From assembly GCF_001006285.1 (NCBI RefSeq), contig NZ_LBBT01000147.1:1-64000 (forward strand): DNA of 64,000 nt, in the 5' to 3' direction. The notes beneath the pieces were generated by a model. It did no database searches. It saw only the letters and a list, made by a program, of their open reading frames with translations, and had not been told where the DNA came from. The stretch comes from Paraclostridium benzoelyticum (lineage in GTDB: Bacteria; Bacillota; Clostridia; Peptostreptococcales; Peptostreptococcaceae). The position numbers and the translations under genes are program-made. Below are positions 1-8,769 of the stretch, piece after piece; the first letter of the stretch is position 1, and every line of letters begins with the position of its first letter.

Positions 1-57
1 ATTATAAGTTTAGATAAAATAATTTGTGTTTTTAATATTAGAAAAAGGAGAAAATAT

Positions 58-963
58 ATGAAAATACAAAGAATGACAGATGAATATTTAAGAGATGATA
101 GTTTGCATATAAACTGGTATCCAGGGCATATGAAAAAAACTAAAGACTTAGTAAGAAACAACTTAAAATTAGTCGATGTTGTTGTAGAACTTTTAGATGC
201 AAGAATACCACTTAGTAGTAGAAACCCTGATATAGATAGATTTGTTGGAGATAAACCAAGAGTTGTAGTTTTAAACAAAAGTGATATATCAGATCAAAAT
301 AAATTAAATCAATGGGTTGATTATTACAAAAAAAGAGGAATAAAAGCTATACCTGTAGATACTTTAAAGGGAAAAGGCGTAAATAAAATAATAGAAGAAT
401 GCAAAAATGAAACTAGAGAAAAGATGGAAGCTTTAGTTAAAAAGGGGAGAATAGAAAGACCTATAAGAATAATGATAGTTGGAATTCCAAACGTAGGTAA
501 ATCTTCTCTTATAAACAAACTTACAGGAAGAAAAAGTACTCAAACAGGAGATAAGCCAGGAGTAACTAAAGGTAAGCAATGGGTTAAGTTAAAAGGTAAC
601 TTAGAGCTATTAGACACTCCAGGTATATTATGGCCTAAATTTGAAGATGAAGAAGTAGCTTTAAAATTAGCATTTTGTAGAGCGATAAAAGATGAAGTTT
701 TAGACGTAGATACTTTAGGTCTTAAATTAATAGATAAATTAATGGAAATAGAACCAGAAAAATTAAAAGAAAGATATAAATTAGATGAGCTTGGAGAAAC
801 TCCTTTAGAAACTATGGATAAAATAGGAATTAAAAGAGGTCTGATTTTGAGAAAAAATGAATTAGATTATACAAGAATTGCAACAACAGTTCTGAATGAA
901 TTTAGAGATGGTAAAATTGGAAGAATAACCTTAGAAGTACCTAAAGATATTATTGATTGCTAA
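58..963 (+). CDS. rbgA: Ribosome biogenesis GTPase RbgA (YlqF)
   Basis: RbgA is a circularly permuted GTPase needed for a late step of 50S subunit assembly. The G motifs come in permuted order: NKSD (G4) at residues 73-76, GIPNVGKS (G1) at 142-149 and DTPG (G3) at 186-189. The family signature NWYPGHM lies near residue 19, and an RNA-binding-type C-terminal domain follows. The length of 301 aa is a little above the usual ~285. An AAGGAG-like ribosome site precedes the ATG by about 8 bases. It stands alone here, ahead of a terminator-like structure; rnhB, often its neighbour in Firmicutes, lies 4 kb downstream. Confidence 0.95.
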   Translation: MKIQRMTDEYLRDDSLHINWYPGHMKKTKDLVRNNLKLVDVVVELLDARIPLSSRNPDIDRFVGDKPRVVVLNKSDISDQNKLNQWVDYYKKRGIKAIPVDTLKGKGVNKIIEECKNETREKMEALVKKGRIERPIRIMIVGIPNVGKSSLINKLTGRKSTQTGDKPGVTKGKQWVKLKGNLELLDTPGILWPKFEDEEVALKLAFCRAIKDEVLDVDTLGLKLIDKLMEIEPEKLKERYKLDELGETPLETMDKIGIKRGLILRKNELDYTRIATTVLNEFRDGKIGRITLEVPKDIIDC

Positions 964-975
964 GTCTATGCTGAT

Positions 976-1068
976 AAATAGAGAGTAGATAAAAAAATAG
1001 AATCCTTCAAAACTAGTATTTCACTGTAGAGGGCCTATTTTTATAAAGTCTAAGCTCTATTTTTTTTC
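976..1068 (+). terminator. Possible terminator after rbgA (nested arms)
   Basis: Two nested arm pairs precede a T8 run. AAATAGAG at 976-983 pairs with CTCTATTT at 1055-1062. AAAAATAG near 993-1000 pairs with CTATTTTT at 1035-1042. The loop is long, so this is a weak call. The remainder of the 963-1287 gap holds the brnQ promoter and nothing else I recognise. Confidence 0.4.
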
Positions 1069-1206
1069 ATTTATAGGTAAGCTATAAAAAAATTTTTTTA
1101 TGATAAAAATTTAACTTAATAGTTGGAATGTTTGCAACAACCTAATTTCATAAAATATATAAAGTTAGATTTAATATTCATAATATTGTGTATATTGACA
1201 ATATTA

Positions 1207-1235
1207 TTGACAGTTAGAAAAAAGTATTATATAAT
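1207..1235 (+). promoter_or_regulatory. Promoter of brnQ (sigma-A type)
   Basis: The -35 TTGACA (1207-1212) and -10 TATAAT (1230-1235) are perfect consensus hexamers with a 17-base spacer. They lie about 50 bases upstream of the brnQ start. Confidence 0.8.
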
Positions 1236-1249
1236 ATTTTCAGAATATT
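1235..1249 (+). promoter_or_regulatory. CodY box overlapping brnQ start region
   Basis: TATTTTCAGAATATT differs from the CodY consensus AATTTTCWGAAAATT at two of 15 positions. It starts on the last base of the -10 hexamer, where CodY binding would block initiation. Branched-chain amino-acid transporters are classical CodY targets, and codY itself is encoded at 13674. Confidence 0.7.
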
Positions 1250-1286
1250 TAATCTAAATAAAAAGAAATTTTTAGGGGGCTTTAAT

Positions 1287-2609
1287 ATGAAAAATACGAA
1301 CAAAGATATAATTATAGTGGGGTTTGCACTTTTTGCTATGTTCTTTGGAGCAGGAAATCTTATTTTCCCACCATTCTTAGGACTTATATCTGGTGAAAGT
1401 TGGATGACAGGATTCTCAGGATTTATATTAGCTGACGTAGGACTTGCATTACTAGCTATAGCAGCAGCAGCAAAATGTGGTGGAGATGTTAATAAGATTT
1501 TAGGAAGAGCAGGAAAATCGTTATCAAAAGTTGTAGGAATAGCTATAATGATTTGTCTAGGACCGTTATTAGCAATACCTAGAACAGCAGCTACAACATT
1601 TGAAATGGGTGTTCAACCTATAATAGGAAATTCTGTATCTCCAGTAATATTCTCTATAATATTCTTTGCAATAGTGTTATTACTTACAATAAGACCATCT
1701 AAGGTTGTGGATATAATAGGAAAAGTGTTAACACCAGCATTACTTGTTGCGTTAGCTCTTTTAATAATAAAAGGTATAATAACACCACTTGGACAAATAA
1801 GCCCGGACACTTTAGTAGACAACGTATTTTCAAATGGAGTATCACAAGGATATCAAACAATGGATGCGTTAGGAGCAGTTGCACTTTCAACTATAATAAT
1901 TGCATCTTTACACAATAAAGGCTATGAAAGTAACTCAGAAAAAGTGAGTTTAACAATAAAAGCAGGTATAGTAGCAGGTATAGCTTTATGTTTTGTTTAT
2001 GGAGGACTTACATTCTTAGGAGCAACTATATCTCAAAACTTTGCAGGACAAGATATAAGTTCAATATCTCAAGCTTCATTAATAGTTGGAATAACAGAAC
2101 AATTACTTGGATATCCAGGTAAAGCTATACTAGGAATAATAGTATCTCTAGCTTGTTTAACAACAGCTATAGGATTAACATCAGCTACAGGACAATACTT
2201 TACTAAAATTACTAATAATAAATTAAAATATGAAGTAGTAGTAATAGTTGTATGTGTATTCAGTGCTATAGTATCTAACTTTGGAGTTGATACTATAATT
2301 AAATTCTCAGCACCAATACTTGATATGGTTTACCCAGTAACTATACTACTAGTAATAACAACATTATTTAAAGATCAAATTAAAAATGATAATGCTATAA
2401 AAGGGGCAGCGTATGTAACTTTAATAATAAGTGTATTAGGTGTAGTTAACTCATTATCTAGTACTTATGGATTGCCAGTACACATACCGTTCTTAGAATT
2501 ATTACCATTTGCTAAATTAGGATTTAACTGGATAGTACCTGCAATAGTAGGTGGAATAGTAGGAAATTTTGTTAAGACAAATAACTGCATGAGTGTAGAA
2601 TATGAATAA
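1287..2609 (+). CDS. brnQ: Branched-chain amino acid transporter BrnQ
   Basis: This is a 440-aa integral membrane protein of the LIVCS family, which imports leucine, isoleucine and valine with a cation. The hydrophobic segments run the whole length, about 12 helices. The N-terminal FALFAMFFGAGNLIFPP motif is diagnostic of the family. The gene is monocistronic, between its own consensus promoter and a strong hairpin terminator. An overlapping CodY-like box suggests repression when BCAA and GTP are plentiful. In a Stickland fermenter it would feed amino acids to both uptake and fermentation. Confidence 0.95.
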   Translation: MKNTNKDIIIVGFALFAMFFGAGNLIFPPFLGLISGESWMTGFSGFILADVGLALLAIAAAAKCGGDVNKILGRAGKSLSKVVGIAIMICLGPLLAIPRTAATTFEMGVQPIIGNSVSPVIFSIIFFAIVLLLTIRPSKVVDIIGKVLTPALLVALALLIIKGIITPLGQISPDTLVDNVFSNGVSQGYQTMDALGAVALSTIIIASLHNKGYESNSEKVSLTIKAGIVAGIALCFVYGGLTFLGATISQNFAGQDISSISQASLIVGITEQLLGYPGKAILGIIVSLACLTTAIGLTSATGQYFTKITNNKLKYEVVVIVVCVFSAIVSNFGVDTIIKFSAPILDMVYPVTILLVITTLFKDQIKNDNAIKGAAYVTLIISVLGVVNSLSSTYGLPVHIPFLELLPFAKLGFNWIVPAIVGGIVGNFVKTNNCMSVEYE

Positions 2610-2632
2610 TAGAGTTTAATATAAGAAAACAT

Positions 2633-2666
2633 AAAGTCGTTGATAAAATTATCAACGACTTTTTTA
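2633..2666 (+). terminator. Terminator of brnQ
   Basis: AAGTCGTTGATAA and its near-perfect reverse complement TTATCAACGACTT form a tight hairpin followed by a T-run. Confidence 0.9.
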
Positions 2667-2786
2667 TACTAAAAATTAAGTATAAGATATTAATTTAAAA
2701 TTAAAAATATATAAATAATGTTTAATACAGTAGACAAAAAGTGTATTTATATAAGGAAACTTTTATGTATACGTTGGAGGTATAGT

Positions 2787-4913
2787 ATGAAAAAAATCAT
2801 AAAAAGGGATAGAAGTATAGAAAAATTTAGTAAAGTAAAAATTGAAGATGCAGTTTATAAATCTACAATAAATAGTGAAAAAGGAATAGATAAAAACCTA
2901 GGAAATGAAATAGCAAATAAAGTTGAGGAAATTTTTAAAAACAGTGATAAATGTTTAAATGTTGAAGAAATTCAAGATTTAGTAGAAGTATTGCTTATGG
3001 AGTCTAATAGAAAAGATGTGGCAAAACACTATATTTTATATAGAGAAAAAAGAGCTAATATAAGAAAAAAACCTTGGGATATGGATGAATTACAAAAATC
3101 TATATGGAAAAATAAGTATAGATATAATAAAGAAAACTTCGATGAATGGATAAACAGAATATCTGCAAAAAATACTAGAATCGGTAAGTTAATAAGACAG
3201 AAAAAATTTCTATTTGCAGGTAGAATTTTAGCTAATAGAGGATTATATAAAGATGGGTTAAAAGTTACATACTCAAATTGCTACGTTTTAGAACCACCAA
3301 AGGATAATTTAGAAGATATATTTGATACAGCGAAAAAACTTGCAAGAACATTTAGTTATGGAGGTGGAGTTGGAATCGATATCTCTAAATTAAGACCTAG
3401 AGGCGCTAAGGTTAATAACTCTGCTAAAAATACAACTGGGGCAGTTTCATTTATGGAGTTATATAGTATGACTACAGGATTAATAGGGCAAAGAGGTAGA
3501 CGTGGGGCTCTTATGATTTCTATTGAAGTAAGTCATCCAGATATAGAGGATTTTATAGATATAAAAACAGATTTAACTAAAGTAACAAAAGCTAATATAT
3601 CAGTTAGAATAAATGATGAGTTTATGAAAGCTGTTGAAAATAATGAAACTTACAGATGTGAATTTATGGTAGATGGAAATAATGAACATGTTATAAAGGA
3701 AATAGACGCTAAAAAGTTATTTATGAAATTATGTAAAAATAATTGGGACTATGCAGAGCCAGGAATATTATTTTGGGATAATATAAAGAAACATCACCTT
3801 ATGAGTGAGGATAAAGAATTTGATTATGCAGGAGTAAACCCTTGTGCAGAAGAGCCGTTACCAAGTGGAGGAAGTTGTTTGCTAGGGTCAATAAACTTAG
3901 CTGAGTTTGTGATACAACCATTTGGCACAAGTGCTACTTTTGATACTAATAAATTTAAAGCTTGCGTTAGAGAATCTGTAATAGCTCTAAATCAAGTTTT
4001 AGATGAAGGACTAGACTTACATCCATTACAAGAACAAAAGATAAGTGTTGATAAATATAGACAAATAGGATTAGGTGTTATGGGTATAGGAGATATGCTT
4101 ATAAAAATGAATATGAGATATGGGTCTGATAAATCAATAGAGCTATGTAAATTCATAGCTAGAACCATGCTAAATGAAGCAGTTAAGCAGTCGTCATTAC
4201 TAGCAAAAGAATATGGTCCGTTTAAAGAATATAAAAAAGAAGCTATTTTAAAATCTAAATTTTTCAATGATAATATAGATGATGAGATAAAAGAATTAGT
4301 TAAATTATATGGACTTAGAAACTCTCAACTTCTAACTATACCACCTACTGGATCTATATCTACTATGTTGGGAATAAGTGGTGGAATTGAACCTATATTT
4401 AATGTTTCGTATATAAGAAAAACTGAAAGTTTACATGATGAAGATGTATATTACAAAGTATATACTCCTATAGTAAAAGAGTATATGGATTTAAAAAATA
4501 TAACTGATGAAAAAGATTTACCTGATATATTTGTAACGGCTATGAATTTAGATTATGAAGATAGAATAAAAATGCAACAAGCATGGCAGCAATATATTGA
4601 TGCATCAATTTCATCCACTATAAATCTTCCTTACGAAACGACAGTTGAAGATGTGTATGAGATTTATATTAAGGCTTGGAAACACAACTTAAAAGGAGTA
4701 ACTATATTTAGAGATGGATGTAAACGAAGTGGAGTACTTATAAATGAAAAACCTAAAAATGAAAAAGAAGAAAATAATTTAAAAGAAGAAATATGTGTAA
4801 CTGAAGATGATAAAAATGAAAAATTCATATGCCCAGAGTGTGGAAATGAACAAATAGCAAATACAGGAGGATGTAGTATTTGCTTAAAGTGTGGATACAG
4901 CGGGTGTAATTAA
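2787..4913 (+). CDS. nrdJ: Adenosylcobalamin-dependent (class II) ribonucleotide reductase
   Basis: It reduces ribonucleotides to deoxyribonucleotides using coenzyme B12, so it works with or without oxygen. An N-terminal ATP-cone regulatory domain is followed by the catalytic barrel. Redox Cys165 lies in SNCYVL, the radical Cys353 in NPCAEE, and a second redox Cys follows in GGSCLLGSINL. The tail has a zinc-ribbon-like cluster (CPECG, CSICLKCGYSGC) and a disordered Lys/Glu linker. The ATG at 2787 has a GGAGG site 7 bases upstream. An ATG 69 bases earlier in the same frame lacks one, so I chose 2787 (708 aa). Confidence 0.93.
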   Translation: MKKIIKRDRSIEKFSKVKIEDAVYKSTINSEKGIDKNLGNEIANKVEEIFKNSDKCLNVEEIQDLVEVLLMESNRKDVAKHYILYREKRANIRKKPWDMDELQKSIWKNKYRYNKENFDEWINRISAKNTRIGKLIRQKKFLFAGRILANRGLYKDGLKVTYSNCYVLEPPKDNLEDIFDTAKKLARTFSYGGGVGIDISKLRPRGAKVNNSAKNTTGAVSFMELYSMTTGLIGQRGRRGALMISIEVSHPDIEDFIDIKTDLTKVTKANISVRINDEFMKAVENNETYRCEFMVDGNNEHVIKEIDAKKLFMKLCKNNWDYAEPGILFWDNIKKHHLMSEDKEFDYAGVNPCAEEPLPSGGSCLLGSINLAEFVIQPFGTSATFDTNKFKACVRESVIALNQVLDEGLDLHPLQEQKISVDKYRQIGLGVMGIGDMLIKMNMRYGSDKSIELCKFIARTMLNEAVKQSSLLAKEYGPFKEYKKEAILKSKFFNDNIDDEIKELVKLYGLRNSQLLTIPPTGSISTMLGISGGIEPIFNVSYIRKTESLHDEDVYYKVYTPIVKEYMDLKNITDEKDLPDIFVTAMNLDYEDRIKMQQAWQQYIDASISSTINLPYETTVEDVYEIYIKAWKHNLKGVTIFRDGCKRSGVLINEKPKNEKEENNLKEEICVTEDDKNEKFICPECGNEQIANTGGCSICLKCGYSGCN

Positions 4914-4922
4914 TAAAATTTA

Positions 4923-4964
4923 AAATTAAAGTGCTTAAATTTATATTAAGCACTTTAATTTTTT
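4923..4964 (+). terminator. Terminator after nrdJ
   Basis: A 15-base stem (AATTAAAGTGCTTAA and its complement) with a short AT loop ends in a T-run. Confidence 0.85.
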
Positions 4965-5005
4965 GATAAAATATAAAGTAAAGATAAAAAATAAGGAGAT
5001 AAAAG

Positions 5006-5773
5006 ATGAAAGATAAAAGTGTTAAGGAAATAAATGCAATTATTGACTCGATAAGTACAGATGAGTATTTAAAGTATATAGACATCTTAAAGGATGATGA
5101 GAGAAAATCAGTTAAAAATATAGCTATAAAATTAGCTAAAAAACTAGATAAAATAAGAGCGGAAAATGAAAGATTAGAACTTATAAACACATTTGAAAAT
5201 GAAGGATATGAAAAAGGATATACATATATTGGAGGAATAGACGAAGCAGGTAGAGGTCCATTAGCAGGCCCTGTTGTTGCAGCTGTTGTAGTTTTTAAGC
5301 CAGGAACTAAGATAGAAGGGATAAATGATTCTAAGAAACTGAGCGAAGCTAAAAGAGATGAGTTGTTTGATATAATAAGAGATCAAGCTCTTGATTATGG
5401 AATAGGTATAGTTCAAAGAGAAGAAATAGACAAATATAATATATTGAATGCAACATATATGGCTATGAAAAAAGCTATAAACTGCTTAAAGAAAACTCCA
5501 GATTATTTACTAGTTGATGCGGCACATGTGCCAGATGTGAGTATAGATCAAAAATCAATTATTAAGGGAGATTCTAAATCTATATCTATAGCCGCAGCTA
5601 GTATATTAGCAAAGGTTACAAGGGATAGCATAATGTATGAATATGATAAAATGTATCCTGAATACGGGTTTGCTTCTCATAAAGGATATGGAACGGACCA
5701 ACATTACAAAGCTATTAGAGAGCATGGAATAACAACTATACATAGAAGAAGTTTTTTAAAAAATATATTATAG
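5006..5773 (+). CDS. rnhB: Ribonuclease HII
   Basis: RNase HII removes ribonucleotides misincorporated in DNA and RNA-DNA hybrids. The signature GGIDEAGRGPLAG places the metal-binding acidic pair at D79 and E80, with further acidic residues in YLLVDAAH. The C-terminal HKGYGTDQHY motif is also typical. At 255 aa it carries the ~70-residue N-terminal extension common in Firmicute RnhB. AAGGAG lies about 8 bases before the ATG. Confidence 0.95.
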   Translation: MKDKSVKEINAIIDSISTDEYLKYIDILKDDERKSVKNIAIKLAKKLDKIRAENERLELINTFENEGYEKGYTYIGGIDEAGRGPLAGPVVAAVVVFKPGTKIEGINDSKKLSEAKRDELFDIIRDQALDYGIGIVQREEIDKYNILNATYMAMKKAINCLKKTPDYLLVDAAHVPDVSIDQKSIIKGDSKSISIAAASILAKVTRDSIMYEYDKMYPEYGFASHKGYGTDQHYKAIREHGITTIHRRSFLKNIL

Positions 5774-5815
5774 TGATATAATTTAATTATAAACTATGCT
5801 AAGGGAGAGATTTTT

Positions 5816-6838
5816 ATGGACTATAAAGAAATGTTAAAACAAGCAAGAGAAAATCTAAATGGAAGTTGTAGAGTTTGCAAAGTTTGTAATGGAGTAGTTT
5901 GTGCAAGTGAAGTTCCTGGAATGGGAGGAAAAGGGACTGGAAGTGCATTTATAGAAAACTATGAAAGCTTAGATAAAGTAAAATTAAATATGAGGGTTAT
6001 TCATAATGTGAAAAATCCGGACACAAATATAGAGATGTTTGGAAAGAAAATGAAAGCTCCTATATTTGCTGCGCCTATAACAGGCACAACACTTAATATG
6101 GGTGGTAAGTTAAGTGAAGGAGAATATATAACTAGTGTTGTAGATGGATGTTTAAAAAATGAAATTTATCCTATGGTAGGAGATACTGCAGTAGATGAAT
6201 TTTTAATAGAAAATTTAAGAGTAATAAAAGAATTTGATGGAAATGGAATAGTATTTATAAAGCCTTGGGAGAATTCGGATATAAAAAGAAAGATTAAATT
6301 AGCTGAAGAGGCAGGTGCATTTGCAGTAGGTGTAGATATAGATGCATGTGGATTAGTTACGTTATCGATGCATGGGAAAACTGTAGAGCCAAAGTCAATT
6401 GATGCTATAAAGGATTTAAAAGCATCTACAAACCTACCATTTATATTAAAAGGTATAATGACTAAGGAAGATGCCTTAATGGCCGTAGAAGCTGGAGTAG
6501 ATGCTATAGTTGTATCTAATCATGGAGGTAGAGTATTAGATCATACTCCAGGAGTATGTGATGTATTAGAAGATATAGCTTCAGTCGTTAAAGGGCAGGT
6601 TACTATACTTGCAGATGGAGGAGTTAGAACTGGTGTTGATGTGGTTAAAATGCTAGGACTTGGAGCAGATGGAGTTTTAATAGGAAGACCATTCGTAACA
6701 GCTTCATTTGGAGGACTTAGTGAAGGTGTAGATACGTATGTTAAGAAGGTTATAAATGAAATTGAATCCACTATGATTTTAACGGGGTGTCAAACTATAA
6801 AAGATATAGATGAGAAAGTAATATTTAAAAAAGCATAA
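5816..6838 (+). CDS. FMN-dependent alpha-hydroxy-acid oxidizing protein
   Basis: This 340-aa TIM-barrel flavoprotein belongs to the lactate/glycolate oxidase family. The catalytic His lies in SNHGGRVLD, and FMN-phosphate binding is shown by ADGGVRTG and GADGVLIGRPF. Unlike standard family members it begins with a cysteine-rich segment, CRVCKVCNGVVC, at about residues 19-30. Clostridial versions of this family often carry such a motif; it could bind a metal or an Fe-S cluster, which is inference. The substrate cannot be read from the sequence; lactate or another 2-hydroxy acid is plausible. It ends just before a long palindrome. Confidence 0.85.
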   Translation: MDYKEMLKQARENLNGSCRVCKVCNGVVCASEVPGMGGKGTGSAFIENYESLDKVKLNMRVIHNVKNPDTNIEMFGKKMKAPIFAAPITGTTLNMGGKLSEGEYITSVVDGCLKNEIYPMVGDTAVDEFLIENLRVIKEFDGNGIVFIKPWENSDIKRKIKLAEEAGAFAVGVDIDACGLVTLSMHGKTVEPKSIDAIKDLKASTNLPFILKGIMTKEDALMAVEAGVDAIVVSNHGGRVLDHTPGVCDVLEDIASVVKGQVTILADGGVRTGVDVVKMLGLGADGVLIGRPFVTASFGGLSEGVDTYVKKVINEIESTMILTGCQTIKDIDEKVIFKKA

Positions 6839-6841
6839 ATA

Positions 6842-6984
6842 AAAAAAGCTATCTCAAAATAGCGTATTAGTAAAAAGGTTAAAATATAAGGTTTGCTTCT
6901 AAAGCTGGAAAGACGCTTTAAAAGTCGCTAAACCTTACATTTTAACCTTTTACTACATTGTTTTATTTTGAAATAGCTTTTTTT
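6842..6984. repeat. Palindromic element, copy A
   Basis: Nested inverted repeat between two convergent genes. The outer arms GCTATCTCAAAATA and TATTTTGAAATAGC are near-complementary. The middle arms are about 26 bases (TAGTAAAAAGGTTAAAAT and its complement). The core GTTTGCTTCTAAAGC...GCTTTAAAAGTCGCTAAAC carries the family motif. A and T runs at the two ends would make it a bidirectional terminator. Confidence 0.85.
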
Positions 6985-8248
6985 ATTTTGCTACATTTAT
7001 AATGTCGGAAGAACCTATTATAGATGTAGTGTTATTGTATGATTTTTTTGCCTTATCAAGTGGTAAATTATCTATTTTAGAAAATTGTTTTTCGTTTATT
7101 AAAGGTATTATTTCATATGTAAGTTTACCTTTTTTATTGTTATATTTATTAACCCATGTAGGTATGTATTCAACATTTGAAATTGTAGTTTCTCCAGTAT
7201 TTAAGTTTTTGTCTATATCAATGTTAACAATAACACCATCCTCGGTATATTTTTTATTTAAAATCTCATTTCTTTGATTGCTTAAGAAATTTCCTAATGA
7301 ATATATAACCAAAGTTTCATTATCATTTTCATCAGAATTTATCATTTCAATAGGCTGAACCATATGAGGGTGAGAGCCTATTATTATATCAACTCCATAA
7401 TCACATAGTTTTTTAGCTAACTCTTTTTGAAATTTATTAGGTTGTCTTGTGTATTCATCCCCCCAGTGTAGTATAACAGCTTGAAGATCAGTTTCTTTAT
7501 TGTTCATAACGTCTAAAGTATCTTTAATCTCATTAAATGCTATATCTACATAGCTTGAGTTAAAAATATTTAAATTGTTAAGGTCATTATAATTTACTGG
7601 CAATCCATTTAATGCTGTAGTACTTCCGTATACTTGTCCATAGGAAAAAGCAGTTACACCTAGCTTTACTCCGTCAATATCTTTTATTAAGAAGTTTTCA
7701 TTTGTGTCATTTTTTTTAGTACCGACATGTTCTATATTTTTAGAATTTAAAACATCTAATGTTCTGTATACTCCATCAGAACCCCTATCATATGTATGAT
7801 TATTTATTGTAGATACTACATCGATTCCACTATTTTTTATTGCATCAGCCAATTCATCAGGTGAATTGAATTTTGGAAATGAACTATACTTTGCTTTAGG
7901 GCCAGCTAAAGTTGTCTCTAAATTTCCTATAGCTAAATCGGATTTAGATATATATGGTTTTACATATTTAAAGTTATTATCGAATGAATATGTATTAGTA
8001 TCTTTATCAAACTGAGCTTTTAATTGATCATCATGAGCCATTATATCCCCTATTGCGCTTATAGTTACATTTTTTACACTATCATTATCATTTGCTGTTT
8101 TTGTTAAGTTAATTTCAAAAACCTTACCTTTAAATATATTTAATGCTAAAGATGACATTATAAAAAATAGGCATAATGAAATTGCAGAAATTATAATAAT
8201 TTCACTTTTCTTATTTTTTAGTTTTCTTTTTTTTGATGTTCGCTTCAT
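6983..8248 (-). CDS. CapA family protein (metallophosphatase-like, membrane anchored)
   Basis: This 421-aa protein has a basic N-terminus and one transmembrane helix (about residues 19-39), then an extracellular CapA/PGA_cap domain. Visible motifs are SAIGDIMAHD, GNLETTLAG, NNHTYDRG, LHWGDEY and IIGSHPHMVQ, the metal-ligand motifs of this phosphoesterase-like fold. Relatives take part in poly-gamma-glutamate capsule formation, but many stand-alone copies have no known role, and no capB or capC is nearby. The start has GGAGGA just upstream. It converges on the preceding gene across repeat copy A. Confidence 0.85.
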   Translation of the reverse strand: MKRTSKKRKLKNKKSEIIIISAISLCLFFIMSSLALNIFKGKVFEINLTKTANDNDSVKNVTISAIGDIMAHDDQLKAQFDKDTNTYSFDNNFKYVKPYISKSDLAIGNLETTLAGPKAKYSSFPKFNSPDELADAIKNSGIDVVSTINNHTYDRGSDGVYRTLDVLNSKNIEHVGTKKNDTNENFLIKDIDGVKLGVTAFSYGQVYGSTTALNGLPVNYNDLNNLNIFNSSYVDIAFNEIKDTLDVMNNKETDLQAVILHWGDEYTRQPNKFQKELAKKLCDYGVDIIIGSHPHMVQPIEMINSDENDNETLVIYSLGNFLSNQRNEILNKKYTEDGVIVNIDIDKNLNTGETTISNVEYIPTWVNKYNNKKGKLTYEIIPLINEKQFSKIDNLPLDKAKKSYNNTTSIIGSSDIINVAK

Positions 8249-8399
8249 AAATCCTCCAAATTCCCCAAATTAATATATATTAAATCATAATCTTATGAAA
8301 AATAATTATCAAGGCTTAAAAGGTTACATTTAAAAAATTGTATACTAAATAAAAGTATTGACTATACTTTAAAAAAAATCAAAATAAAAGGTAATTTTT

Positions 8400-8744
8400 A
8401 TGAATAATATACAAAAAGGTAATTTAGGCGAAAAAATAGCAACAAATTATTTAAGATCTAAAGGAGCTTACATATTAGAAAACAACTACAAATTAAAATT
8501 TGGAGAAATTGATATAATAGTAAAGTTAAATGAAGAATTAGTATTTGTAGAAGTTAAAGCAAGAAGTAATATAAACTTTGGATATCCGTCAGAAGCTGTA
8601 AATTACAAAAAGCAAATGAAAATAAAAAGTGTTGCTAAATATTATATAGTTAAAAATAAATTAGAAAAAGTTCCAATAAGGTTTGATGTTATAGAAGTTT
8701 ATTTGAAAAATAATGAAATAAACCATATTGAAAATGCTTTTTAA
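8400..8744 (+). CDS. YraN family (UPF0102) putative endonuclease
   Basis: This small 114-aa protein has a restriction-endonuclease-like fold: the core reads FGEIDIIV followed by FVEVKARS, the D-ExK arrangement of PD-(D/E)xK nucleases. The family usually sits next to rnhB, comM and dprA, as here. The biochemical role is unsettled, and a part in DNA repair or uptake is inferred from its neighbours. The Shine-Dalgarno site is weak. Confidence 0.9.
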   Translation: MNNIQKGNLGEKIATNYLRSKGAYILENNYKLKFGEIDIIVKLNEELVFVEVKARSNINFGYPSEAVNYKKQMKIKSVAKYYIVKNKLEKVPIRFDVIEVYLKNNEINHIENAF

Positions 8745-8769
8745 ATAGTAATAAAAAAGAGGTAGTAAA

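Noticed and set aside
2718-2786. Upstream start for nrdJ
   Set aside because: No ribosome site before that ATG, whereas GGAGG stands before the ATG at 2787 and homologues start there.
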